This document shows positions 1-10,833 of a DNA stretch of 34,545 nucleotides, in pieces. The position numbers and the translations under genes were made by a program. The DNA is from Alistipes sp. GTDB taxonomy: Bacteria; Bacteroidota; Bacteroidia; Bacteroidales; Rikenellaceae. The stretch lies in NCBI GenBank assembly GCA_017383445.1, contig JAFNXQ010000032.1, positions 1-34,545 on the forward strand, read 5' to 3'. Numbering within the stretch: the stretch's first letter is position 1; each line of letters begins with the position of its first letter. The notes under the pieces were generated by a model. It was given only the letters and a program-made list of their open reading frames with translations. It had not been told where the DNA came from and searched no databases.

Positions 1-159
1 CAGGATAACAGGTGAAGAGCACTCTACACATGCAGAGATGATTGCCTGCATCTGCTCCATATTGTTGAAGTTGAAAGCGGGGATAGCGTAACCACCCTCG
101 ATAGCCTTCTTAAACATCTCGCGTGTGTTTACGAGGCCAAGATCTTTGTAAGATACCAT
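1..159 (-). CDS. fba: Class II fructose-bisphosphate aldolase, N-terminal part (runs off the window)
   Basis: The ATG is at 157-159 and the frame stays open to the window edge, giving 53 residues that begin MVSYKDLGLVNTREMFKKA. The next segment, with YAIPAFNFNN near residues 29-38 followed by a Met-Gln-Ala helix, is the typical N-terminus of class II (zinc-dependent) fructose-1,6-bisphosphate aldolases of Bacteroidota. These cleave FBP to DHAP and glyceraldehyde-3-phosphate in the cytoplasm (glycolysis and gluconeogenesis). The zinc and catalytic residues lie outside the window, so only the family can be assigned. A good -7 element lies about 95 nt upstream, and the intervening leader contains a small hairpin. 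A tagatose-bisphosphate aldolase of the same superfamily is the main alternative. Confidence 0.85.
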   Translation of the reverse strand, partial: MVSYKDLGLVNTREMFKKAIEGGYAIPAFNFNNMEQMQAIISACVECSSPVIL

Positions 160-205
160 AATTTTGTTTTTATTATGAAGTTAATGAATAATTTTCCTTC
201 TCTCT

Positions 206-220
206 CACCTCTTTGAGGTG
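206..220 (-). other. Small hairpin in the fba leader
   Basis: CACCTC (206-211) and GAGGTG (215-220) form a 6-bp stem around a 3-nt loop. It lies inside the predicted untranslated leader of the aldolase gene on the minus strand. No poly-U tract follows, so it is unlikely to be an intrinsic terminator. A role in RNA stability or leader folding is only inferred. Confidence 0.35.
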
Positions 221-252
221 GGTAAAAATGTCATTCATAAAATTTTGCGTCG

Positions 253-284
253 CAAAGATAGTGAATAATTGGCGTTTTCGGAAA
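253..284 (-). promoter_or_regulatory. Probable fba promoter (Bacteroidota -33/-7 type)
   Basis: On the minus strand TATCTTTG (253-260) matches the Bacteroidota -7 consensus TAnnTTTG exactly. TTTC (281-284) sits 20 nt further upstream as a near match to the -33 TTTG. Transcription would begin near 246, giving a leader of roughly 87 nt before the ATG at 159. Confidence 0.6.
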
Positions 285-311
285 TTTTTCCCCGAAGATA
301 ATGGGTTTGAG

Positions 312-325
312 GCAAAATATTTTGC
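312..325. promoter_or_regulatory. 14-bp perfect palindrome GCAAAATATTTTGC
   Basis: The sequence equals its own reverse complement over 14 bp. It lies in the 332-bp gap between the divergent aldolase and beta-barrel genes, upstream of both predicted promoters. This is an operator-like arrangement, but no regulator can be named from the sequence. The rest of 300-370 shows no recognisable coding or RNA feature. Confidence 0.3.
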
Positions 326-369
326 TCTTTGGGTACATATATCCCTTCGCTTCGGTCGGTCGCTGTGTC

Positions 370-427
370 ATAAGGTCATTGCGGACAGTTAAAAAATCAC
401 TACGCAAAAGGTGTAAATCAATAAAAA
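370..427 (+). repeat. Upstream module, copy 1 (58 bp, shared with 1066-1123)
   Basis: This segment matches 1066-1123 with 2 differences in 58 positions (T390/G1086 and G404/A1100). It contains AAATCACTA (394-402) and AAATCAATA (415-423), two near-identical 9-mers exactly 21 bp apart. It ends 5 nt before a perfect -7 element. No clear -33 TTTG is present, so the module may hold an activator-binding region in place of a -33 box. That function is an inference from its position. Confidence 0.75.
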
Positions 428-432
428 TTTAC

Positions 433-440
433 TATATTTG
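433..440 (+). promoter_or_regulatory. -7 element TATATTTG of the beta-barrel gene
   Basis: TATATTTG matches TAnnTTTG exactly and lies 51 nt upstream of the chosen ATG at 492. The region 19-21 nt upstream has no TTTG and is covered by the repeated 58-bp module. Confidence 0.55.
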
Positions 441-491
441 TTGAAGTGCAAAAAATGTACTACTGAAAACATTAACCTAATTAAATCTACT

Positions 492-992
492 ATGAAACGA
501 AACATTCTTGCAATCATCCTGTTGTGTTTAGTTAATGTTGCCTATGGGCAGGTGGTAGAATATCACGCAGAGTGGGATGCCGGTGTTAATATCAGTTCTC
601 CGTATGACGGGTTGGCATCTCCTACCATCAATACAATTCACGGCGTGAGATTTTCGGATAAGGTATCAGTCGGTGCCGGTCTTGGCGTTACTTACAATGG
701 TTATAATGAGTGTGCTCTGATACCCTTGTATGTTAATGCGAAATATATATTTCTGCCGGAAAAGAAGATAAGACCGTTTGTGTCGGCCGATATAGGTTAT
801 AGTGCAATGCTGCCCAAAGAAGACGGATATGCTTTTGCAGGTCTGTACTTTTCGCCGTCAATAGGTTTGAAAAAAGGTCGATTTAAGTTTCAGATAGGAT
901 ATACGGCTCAACAGTGGCGGTTTACATATAATTCTTCAGGCTCGAAGTATATAAGTTCTGCCGGACACATTCGTTTCGGAATGATGTTTTAG
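492..992 (+). CDS. Small outer-membrane beta-barrel protein (porin-like), 166 aa
   Basis: The protein opens with a clear Sec signal peptide (MKRNILAIILLCLVNVAYGQ), which is why ATG 492 was chosen over an in-frame start 54 nt upstream that would lie on the -7 box. The remainder alternates polar and hydrophobic residues with many Gly, Tyr and Phe. Segments such as VSVGAGLGVTYNG, RPFVSADIGYSAM and FKFQIGYTAQQWRF look like antiparallel beta strands, and it ends with a terminal aromatic (GMMF). This fits an 8-stranded outer-membrane barrel of the OMP_b-brl/OmpW-like type common in Bacteroidota. The function is unknown. The gene has its own terminator and shares an upstream module with the rhamnosidase gene, suggesting common control. 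Confidence 0.75.
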   Translation: MKRNILAIILLCLVNVAYGQVVEYHAEWDAGVNISSPYDGLASPTINTIHGVRFSDKVSVGAGLGVTYNGYNECALIPLYVNAKYIFLPEKKIRPFVSADIGYSAMLPKEDGYAFAGLYFSPSIGLKKGRFKFQIGYTAQQWRFTYNSSGSKYISSAGHIRFGMMF

Positions 993-1012
993 CCGAGTTA
1001 ATATTTAATTTG

Positions 1013-1052
1013 ATAGAGAGGGACTGTTGTAGAGCAGTTCCTCTCTATTTTT
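1013..1052 (+). terminator. Rho-independent terminator of the beta-barrel gene
   Basis: The arms 1013-1026 and 1035-1048 pair over 14 bp with a single G-U wobble around an 8-nt loop, and are followed by a run of T (1048-1052). The hairpin starts 21 nt after the stop codon. Confidence 0.8.
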
Positions 1053-1065
1053 GGCAAGTCGTAAT

Positions 1066-1123
1066 ATAAGGTCATTGCGGACAGTGAAAAAATCACTACA
1101 CAAAAGGTGTAAATCAATAAAAA
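1066..1123 (+). repeat. Upstream module, copy 2 (58 bp, shared with 370-427)
   Basis: This copy matches 370-427 at 56 of 58 positions. It carries the same two 9-mers 21 bp apart (AAATCACTA 1090-1098 and AAATCAATA 1111-1119) and ends 4 nt before the -7 element of the rhamnosidase gene. The similarity stops sharply at 370/1066 and at 427/1123. Confidence 0.75.
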
Positions 1124-1127
1124 AGTG

Positions 1128-1135
1128 TAATTTTG
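1128..1135 (+). promoter_or_regulatory. -7 element TAATTTTG of the rhamnosidase gene
   Basis: TAATTTTG matches TAnnTTTG exactly, leaving a leader of about 60 nt before ATG 1205. As with the beta-barrel gene, no TTTG is present at -33 and the shared 58-bp module covers that region. Confidence 0.55.
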
Positions 1136-1204
1136 TAATTAGCAAAAATCTATCCCCACAGGGGCGATAGGGTTGCAAAAACGAAAAAATTAAAACAAAA
1201 AGAT

Positions 1205-3886
1205 ATGAAAAGATTATTTCTGTTGTTGGCACTTGTGCTGGCGATGCCCGCCATGGCACAGGTGAGCCTTACCGATTTGAAGGTCAATCATCTCTCGGCT
1301 CCCGAGGGTCTGACCGACCGTACGCCCTCGTTCAGCTGGATTTTGAAGGGCGATGCACGCGGCCTTATGCAGACGGCCTATGAGGTTGCCGTTTATAAGG
1401 GCAGCAAGTGCGTATGGTCGTCAGGCAAGGTTAAGTCGGAGAACTCTCTGACCGTTCCCTACGAGGGCTCCGAGTTGCAGTCGGGTATTCGCTACACTTG
1501 GAAGGTGAGAGTATGGGACAACAAGGGCAAGGTGTCGAAGTGGGCAAGCAGCTCGTGGCTCACGGGCCTCTTCTCGTTGGAGGATTGGCGTGCGAAGTGG
1601 ATTGAGCCGAAGTTGCAGGACGACCGCTCGCCCATTATGCGTAAGGAGTTTGCGGTAAACAAGAGTATTGCGTCAGCAGTGCTGCACGTTACGGCACACG
1701 GCCTCTACGAGGCTACTATCAACGGTAAGAAGGTGGGCGATTCTCACCTCACACCCGGCTGGACGGCTTATAACAAGCGTCTGCAATATCAGACCTACGA
1801 TGTAACCTCGATGCTTGCGAAGGGTGCTAATGCCTTCGGTCTGGAGTTGGGCTATGGCTGGTATCATAGCCGTATGTGCTTCCAGGACCGTGCCAACCGC
1901 TATATGTATAACATCCATCAGGTGGGTGCTATTGCACAGATTGACATCACCTACACCGACGGCACGAAGGAGTCAATCACGACCGACAAGTCGTGGAAGG
2001 CCTCTACGGGCGAGATTCTGCACTCTACAATCTACGATGGCGAGACCATCGATGCCCGCAAGGCACAGCAGGGCTGGAACTGCGTAGGCTTTGATGACTC
2101 GGCGTGGGAACAGGTTGCCGAGGCGTCGTACTCGTTAGGTGAACTCACCGCTACGGAGTCGGAGCCTGTCGTTACACGCGAGAGGGTTAAGCCGGTGAAG
2201 TTTTTCATCACCCCTGCGGGCGAGAAGGTGTTGGACTTCGGTCAGAATCTTGTCGGTCGCGAGGTCGTAAAGGTAAATGGCAAGGAGGGTCAGCAGATTG
2301 TTATCTCGCACGCCGAGGTGCTGGACGAGAAGGGTAATTTCTACACTACAAACCTCCGCACTGCGAAGGCACAGACACGCTACACTTGCCGTGAGGGCGA
2401 GCAGACATTCTCTACGAAGTTCTCGTGGTATGGCTTCCGCTATTTGAAGGTGGAGGGTATCGAGGGCGACCTCAATTTAGAGGATTTCGTTGCCGAGGTT
2501 ATCTTCTCTAACTACCCCGAAACGGGACATTTCGAGTCATCCAATGCACTCGTAAATCAGTTGCAGAGCAATATCAAGTGGGGTATGCGTGGTAACTTTG
2601 TCGATGTGCCGACCGACTGCAACCAGCGCGACGAGCGTATGGGCTGGACGGGCGATGCACATGTATTCTTCCGTACAGCGACATTTATGGGCGATGTGCA
2701 GAACTTCTTTATCAAGTGGCTGAAAGATTTGGCACTCGACCAGTGGCCGGGTGGCGAGATTACCGACCTTGTGCCTTGTATTCCCGGCTGGATGGGTGCC
2801 GGTCGTACGGGTTGGGCCGATGCGGGTGTCACTATCCCCTGGCAGCACTATATGGCCTATGGCGACAAGCGAGTGCTGGAGAATCAGTACGAGAGTATGA
2901 AACGCTGGATAGATTATATGTTCCGCAACACGCAGGACTTCCTTTGGTCGTCGGGCTGGCAGTATGGCGACTGGTTAGCATATCAGGCCGAGAATGACTT
3001 TGGTGGTCGTTCGGCTGTGACCTACCGCCCGCTTATCCAGCAGTGCTTTATGGTACACTCTGCCGAGCAGTTCATCAAGGCGGCAAAGGTGCTGGGCAAG
3101 ACACGCGTAGCAGAACGCTATGCGGCGACTGTCGAGAAGTGCAAAAAGGCCTTCTGCGAGGCTTACCTCACACCACGCGGTCACCTCGTTTCATCTACGC
3201 AGACCGCCTATGTGCTTGCGTTGGAGTTTGATATGGTTCCCGATGAGATACGACCCACGATTGCGGCACGCTTGGCGGAGAATGTACGCGAGTATGGCCA
3301 CCTTACGACAGGTTTCCTCGGTACGCCTTACCTGTGCCACGCGTTGAGCAATAACGGCTACACCGAGCTGGCATACCGCATCCTGCTGCACGAGGGCTAC
3401 CCCGGCTGGTTATATTCGGTTAAGATGGGCGGAACGACTATCTGGGAGTTGTGGGACTCTATGAAGCCCGACCGCACTATCCCCGATACGGGTATGAACT
3501 CATTCAACCACTACTCAAAGGGTGCCGTGGGCGATTGGCTCTATCGTGAGGCTGTCGGCTTGAAGGAGACGTCGGCTGGTTACAAGACCTTTATGGTACG
3601 CCCCAACCCGGGTGGCGGCTTTAAGTATATGGGTGCCGACAAGGTTACTCCTTATGGCCGTGCTGCGGCGAAGTGGTACGACGAGCCGGGCAAGTTCACT
3701 CTGGAGGTTGAGGTGCCTGCCAATACCACAGCCGAGATATATGTTCCCTCGCCTTCGGTTGATGCCGTAACGGTTGATGGCGTGGCAGTTACATCGGTTG
3801 CCGATGTTAAGGTTATCGGCAAGGACGGCCCTTATACGAAGTATGTAGTCGGTTCTGGAAAGTATAAGTTTGTAGCCAACAGATAG
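1205..3886 (+). CDS. Secreted alpha-L-rhamnosidase, glycoside hydrolase family 78, 893 aa
   Basis: GH78 enzymes remove terminal alpha-L-rhamnose from plant pectins, flavonoid glycosides and bacterial polysaccharides by an inverting mechanism. A signal peptide (MKRLFLLLALVLAMPAMAQ) directs export to the periplasm or cell surface. Domains in order: Ig-like N-terminal domain (about 20-125), rhamnosidase N-terminal jelly roll (about 140-320), concanavalin-like domain (about 325-430), (alpha/alpha)6 catalytic barrel (about 435-790) and C-terminal beta domain. The family signature DCNQRDERMGWTGD spans residues 471-484 with the expected acidic residues (Asp471, Asp476, Glu477, Asp484). A second catalytic-site Glu is at 748 in TTIWELWD. 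Length is normal and the active site looks intact. The gene appears monocistronic; no SusC/SusD pair is adjacent, so the natural substrate is not indicated. Confidence 0.93.
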   Translation: MKRLFLLLALVLAMPAMAQVSLTDLKVNHLSAPEGLTDRTPSFSWILKGDARGLMQTAYEVAVYKGSKCVWSSGKVKSENSLTVPYEGSELQSGIRYTWKVRVWDNKGKVSKWASSSWLTGLFSLEDWRAKWIEPKLQDDRSPIMRKEFAVNKSIASAVLHVTAHGLYEATINGKKVGDSHLTPGWTAYNKRLQYQTYDVTSMLAKGANAFGLELGYGWYHSRMCFQDRANRYMYNIHQVGAIAQIDITYTDGTKESITTDKSWKASTGEILHSTIYDGETIDARKAQQGWNCVGFDDSAWEQVAEASYSLGELTATESEPVVTRERVKPVKFFITPAGEKVLDFGQNLVGREVVKVNGKEGQQIVISHAEVLDEKGNFYTTNLRTAKAQTRYTCREGEQTFSTKFSWYGFRYLKVEGIEGDLNLEDFVAEVIFSNYPETGHFESSNALVNQLQSNIKWGMRGNFVDVPTDCNQRDERMGWTGDAHVFFRTATFMGDVQNFFIKWLKDLALDQWPGGEITDLVPCIPGWMGAGRTGWADAGVTIPWQHYMAYGDKRVLENQYESMKRWIDYMFRNTQDFLWSSGWQYGDWLAYQAENDFGGRSAVTYRPLIQQCFMVHSAEQFIKAAKVLGKTRVAERYAATVEKCKKAFCEAYLTPRGHLVSSTQTAYVLALEFDMVPDEIRPTIAARLAENVREYGHLTTGFLGTPYLCHALSNNGYTELAYRILLHEGYPGWLYSVKMGGTTIWELWDSMKPDRTIPDTGMNSFNHYSKGAVGDWLYREAVGLKETSAGYKTFMVRPNPGGGFKYMGADKVTPYGRAAAKWYDEPGKFTLEVEVPANTTAEIYVPSPSVDAVTVDGVAVTSVADVKVIGKDGPYTKYVVGSGKYKFVANR

Positions 3887-3888
3887 TT

Positions 3889-4008
3889 GAAGCTGCATAA
3901 CAAGGTGATTTTGGCGTCACGCTTGCCCTCAAAATCCTCACATACGCCAAGTATGCTGCGGTTTTTCGGGCTTCGCAGTCCTAAAAATCCCTCTTGTTAT
4001 GCAACTTC
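3889..4008. repeat. 120-bp imperfect palindromic intergenic element
   Basis: The outer arms 3889-3904 and 3993-4008 are complementary over 16 bp with one mismatch (GAAGCTGCATAACAAG). Pairing continues patchily inward to a central CATAC-gccaa-GTATG hairpin (3941-3955), whose midpoint coincides with the centre of the element. It begins 2 nt after the rhamnosidase stop codon and ends before a poly-A run (from 4014). It carries no ORF. The structure resembles a non-autonomous inverted-repeat or REP-like element; a role in mRNA 3'-end protection is possible. Confidence 0.65.
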
Positions 4009-4085
4009 GTTGTAAAAAAAAAGCGTCATACCACATTTTCGCACAACAAAAGGGCGTGTGATATGGAATGACGAAATATAAAATA

Positions 4086-4118
4086 GTAACGCGGGTAGTA
4101 AATCACTACCCGCGTTAT
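4086..4118. terminator. Bidirectional terminator between the rhamnosidase and beta-galactosidase genes
   Basis: AACGCGGGTAGT (4088-4099) pairs perfectly with ACTACCCGCGTT (4105-4116) around a 5-nt loop, extendable by a T-A and a G-U pair. A T-rich tract follows on both strands (TTGTTTTC on plus, ACTATTTTATATTT on minus). It lies between two convergent genes. Confidence 0.8.
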
Positions 4119-4138
4119 TGTTTTCTCTATACTCCCTT

Positions 4139-8169
<4,031 letters not shown>

Positions 8170-8219
8170 ATATAATCTTGTTTTTGCTGCCTTGGCGCCG
8201 GTTCTCTCCCGACGCTACG

Positions 8220-8251
8220 CAAATATACGCAATAAGTCGTTATTTGCCAAA
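8220..8251 (-). promoter_or_regulatory. Textbook Bacteroidota promoter of the EEP/beta-galactosidase operon
   Basis: On the minus strand TTTG (8248-8251) is followed after 20 nt by TATATTTG (8220-8227). Both elements match consensus. Transcription should start near 8213, about 44 nt upstream of the ATG at 8169. Confidence 0.8.
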
Positions 8252-8270
8252 TCTCTACGCACCTTGCAAA

Positions 8271-8310
8271 ACGAAAAATCCGCCTAACATCAAATGTTAG
8301 ACGGATTCTG
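8271..8310 (-). terminator. Rho-independent terminator of the YeiH-family gene
   Basis: AATCCG-C-CTAACAT (8277-8290) pairs with ATGTTAG-A-CGGATT (8294-8307) around a CAA loop, with a single internal mismatch. On the minus strand the hairpin is followed by TTTTCGTTTT, giving a U-rich tail 18 nt or more after the stop codon. Confidence 0.8.
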
Positions 8311-8327
8311 TCAAATCATATAATTAT

Positions 8328-9806
8328 CTACGCTTCCAGCAGCGGTTTCAGAACGCCGAAGAAGAGGCAAGCGATAACAAATGTCACAAAGATATTGAAA
8401 GTCTGTGCCACGAGGAATGATTTGAGCAATGCTCGGTTCTCCTTCGAGATGATATCTTTCAGACGGGTATCCAGACCGATACAAACGAATGCCAGCGAGA
8501 AGAACAGGCCGGAGAACATCTTGGCGATATCCTTCGATGAATTCTTCTTTCTCTCGGGCTTCTTCTCAGCCACCTTCTGCTCCTTAACTACGGGAGCCTG
8601 TGCCTCGGCAACAACCTCTTCTGTTGCAGCTTCGGCAACCACTGCCTCGGCAGCAACCTCTGTACCCTGGGCCTCCTCAACCACCACAGCAACGGGCTGA
8701 ACAGCCTCGGCTACCACCTGCTCCGCCTGCGGCTCCTTCAACTCTCCCTTCTTCAAGATGCCGTTAGCCGAAAGGATAGAGAACACTGCCGATGCAATAA
8801 CGAAGCCAAGCACAAACTTCGGGAACTTCTCCCATACGATGCCCAGTGAAGGACGCTGCATCTCGCCGCCCTCGCTGCGAGCCGAGAGATAGAGTGCAAT
8901 GAAGAATGCCACAACGCCGATAAGGATATTCTGCACACCCTTAACCACCATTGCCACCTCGTTGGCCTTGTCGCTGAAAATCTGGCTTGATGCACCTACG
9001 CCCGATGTGGTATCCACCGTACCGCCAATCCATGCACCTGCCACCTGATTGATAACCTCGGGGTCATCGAACAGCAGCGGCAGAACCATATTTGCCAGCC
9101 AGGGCATAAGGTAAATCATCGGAACGACGATGATAAGCACCAGCGAAACGATATACGAGAGCTTCTTGTCGTCGCAGTTTGCCACGCGAGACGCTGTGAT
9201 ACAAGCCGACACACCGCAGATTGACATACCGCTTGACAGCACCATTGCCGATCTCTCATCGACACCCATACGGCGTGACACCCAGAATGCGAAGAACCAC
9301 ACGATTCCCACAACGAGTATCGCCTGTATAAGGCCGTAAGCACCCGACTTCATCACCTCGTTGAAGAGCACCGTAGCACCCAGGCAGACAACGCCAATCT
9401 TGATGAAGAACTCGCCCTGAATGGCCGGTTTCAGCCAGTCGGGTACGTGGAATAGGTTTCTCACGATAAGACCGAAGATCACCGAGAAGAACACAGCCTC
9501 AAATCCGAACTCCTTGACGATGGGAATCTTTGCCACGACCTGTGCCAGCATCGAGATAGCAAAGACGAAGATGAGTGACCAGAGCATACCCTTCATCGGA
9601 CGACGCATCAGAAAGCTACCTGCATAGAGGGCTATGAGTACGATGATGAAAAGAATCAAAAGGTTGTACCAAGCATCAGCAGTCGCGAATGTCGAAGGTA
9701 TGCTGGGAACAGAATGTGGAATAAAGATTGCCAACAGCAAAAGAGGGATACTCAACCATACGGTTACCCAATCTTCCACGCGAAGTTTCTCCAAAAATTG
9801 TTTCAT
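8328..9806 (-). CDS. YeiH-family (putative sulfate exporter, UPF0324) membrane protein with a low-complexity insertion, 492 aa
   Basis: The protein has about ten hydrophobic segments and the YeiH/UPF0324 landmarks: FFSVIFGLIVRNLF near 106-119, FFIKIGVVCLGATVLF near 133-148, SSGMSICGVSACITAS near 191-206, and AGAWIGGTVDTTSGVGAS near 257-273. YeiH relatives are predicted inner-membrane transporters, often annotated as sulfate exporters without direct proof. Residues about 352-425 form an insertion rich in Ala, Val and Glu and ending in a Lys/Arg-rich stretch, placed between the last transmembrane segments. I do not expect it in typical family members, and it makes the protein longer than the size I recall (about 350-430 residues). 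No strong promoter is visible in the 114 bp upstream; a good terminator follows. Confidence 0.85.
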   Translation of the reverse strand: MKQFLEKLRVEDWVTVWLSIPLLLLAIFIPHSVPSIPSTFATADAWYNLLILFIIVLIALYAGSFLMRRPMKGMLWSLIFVFAISMLAQVVAKIPIVKEFGFEAVFFSVIFGLIVRNLFHVPDWLKPAIQGEFFIKIGVVCLGATVLFNEVMKSGAYGLIQAILVVGIVWFFAFWVSRRMGVDERSAMVLSSGMSICGVSACITASRVANCDDKKLSYIVSLVLIIVVPMIYLMPWLANMVLPLLFDDPEVINQVAGAWIGGTVDTTSGVGASSQIFSDKANEVAMVVKGVQNILIGVVAFFIALYLSARSEGGEMQRPSLGIVWEKFPKFVLGFVIASAVFSILSANGILKKGELKEPQAEQVVAEAVQPVAVVVEEAQGTEVAAEAVVAEAATEEVVAEAQAPVVKEQKVAEKKPERKKNSSKDIAKMFSGLFFSLAFVCIGLDTRLKDIISKENRALLKSFLVAQTFNIFVTFVIACLFFGVLKPLLEA

Positions 9807-9843
9807 AAAATGCTATTTTGTTCAAATAATTATGCGGGTCGGA

Positions 9844-9859
9844 ATTGCGAAGACGCAAT
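9844..9859. other. 6-bp hairpin in the xerD/yeiH-family intergenic gap
   Basis: ATTGCG (9844-9849) and CGCAAT (9854-9859) pair around AAGA. It lies between the xerD stop and the YeiH-family start, with no poly-U tract on the minus strand, so it is at best a weak terminator or leader hairpin. The rest of 9807-9920 contains only a one-mismatch -7-like CATCTTTG on the minus strand. Confidence 0.25.
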
Positions 9860-9920
9860 AATAATGACAAAGATGGCAAAAAAAGTCCGAATGGACGTAA
9901 GTATTTATGCGTATAACGCC

Positions 9921-10823
9921 CTATCGGGGTATGTGCAGATGCTCCTCGATGGTGTTTTGCAGATGCTTGCGATTGATGTGCGTATATATCTCTGTCGTGA
10001 GGATGCTCTCGTGGCCGAGCAGCTCCTGCACCTGTCGTATGCTCGCACCGCCTTCCAGCAGATGCGTGGCAAATGAGTGTCGCAGCGAGTGCGGACTCAC
10101 CTTCTTGGTTATTCCGGCACGCTTTGCGGCCTCTTTTATTATCGTGAAAATCATCACACGCGTCAGCCTCTGCCCTCGGTTGTTGAGGAAGAGAAAGTCG
10201 CGGCTTCCTTTGCCCTGCTTGCGGCCCTCGGTGTAGAGCTGTATGCGGTCGCGAGCCACGCCACTTATCGGTACCAGACGCTGCTTGTCGCCCTTTCCCG
10301 TTACGCGTATGTAACCCTCGCCGAAGAACAGGTCGCCTATTTTCAGGTCGCACACCTCCGACACACGCAAACCGCACGAATATAACACCTCCAATATGGC
10401 TCGGTCACGCAACCCCTTCTGCGTGGAGTCGTCTATCGAGCCTATCAGTGCGTCAATCTCTGCGGTTGTGAGTGTCTCGGGCAGCGTACGCCCCGCCTTG
10501 GGTGGCGATATAAACTCGGCTGGCGAGGCATCGATGCTCTCTTCGAGCAGCAGGAAGTTGAAGAAGCTCTTCACGCCACTCAGCGTGCGTGCCTGCGAGC
10601 TCTTCTCGTTGCCACTCTCGTAGAGCCACCCCATAAAGCGTTCGATCATCTCTTTCTCCACTTTACGGGGCTCTACGTCGTAGCGGTGCAGAATGAAGTG
10701 TGCAAACCTCTCCAAGTCACGCATATATGACTCTACGGTGTTTGCTGCGAGGTGTTTTTCCAACCTCATATATACCCGATAGCGTTTCGCTACGGCCTCC
10801 CATCTGCTTTTGTTGTCCGCCAT
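9921..10823 (-). CDS. xerD: Site-specific tyrosine recombinase XerD
   Basis: XerD with XerC resolves chromosome dimers at dif. The 300-residue length is typical. The N-terminal SAM-like core-binding domain spans about 10-100 (KHLAANTVESYMRDLERF) and the catalytic domain about 115-295. All catalytic residues are present: Arg153 in CGLRVSE, Lys177 in TGKGDK, His245 and Arg248 in PHSLRHSFATH, His271 in LLGHESI, and Tyr280 in EIYTHI. It starts only 10 nt after the stop of the giant collagen-like lipoprotein gene, with no room for a promoter or terminator in the gap. It is therefore either cotranscribed with that gene or uses a promoter inside it. Nothing suggests a mobile-element integrase: no att-like duplications or phage genes are nearby. 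Confidence 0.93.
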   Translation of the reverse strand: MADNKSRWEAVAKRYRVYMRLEKHLAANTVESYMRDLERFAHFILHRYDVEPRKVEKEMIERFMGWLYESGNEKSSQARTLSGVKSFFNFLLLEESIDASPAEFISPPKAGRTLPETLTTAEIDALIGSIDDSTQKGLRDRAILEVLYSCGLRVSEVCDLKIGDLFFGEGYIRVTGKGDKQRLVPISGVARDRIQLYTEGRKQGKGSRDFLFLNNRGQRLTRVMIFTIIKEAAKRAGITKKVSPHSLRHSFATHLLEGGASIRQVQELLGHESILTTEIYTHINRKHLQNTIEEHLHIPR

Positions 10824-10833
10824 TGTTTATTGT

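Noticed and set aside
9676..10377. 233-codon minus-strand frame overlapping xerD and the YeiH-family gene
   Set aside because: It is out of frame with two well-supported genes, and its Arg/His/Ser-rich composition is that of a shadow frame.
9921..10823. Possibility that the tyrosine recombinase marks an integrated element or an invertible promoter switch
   Set aside because: All features are of housekeeping XerD; I found no inverted repeats flanking a promoter, no att-like duplications and no phage or conjugation genes.
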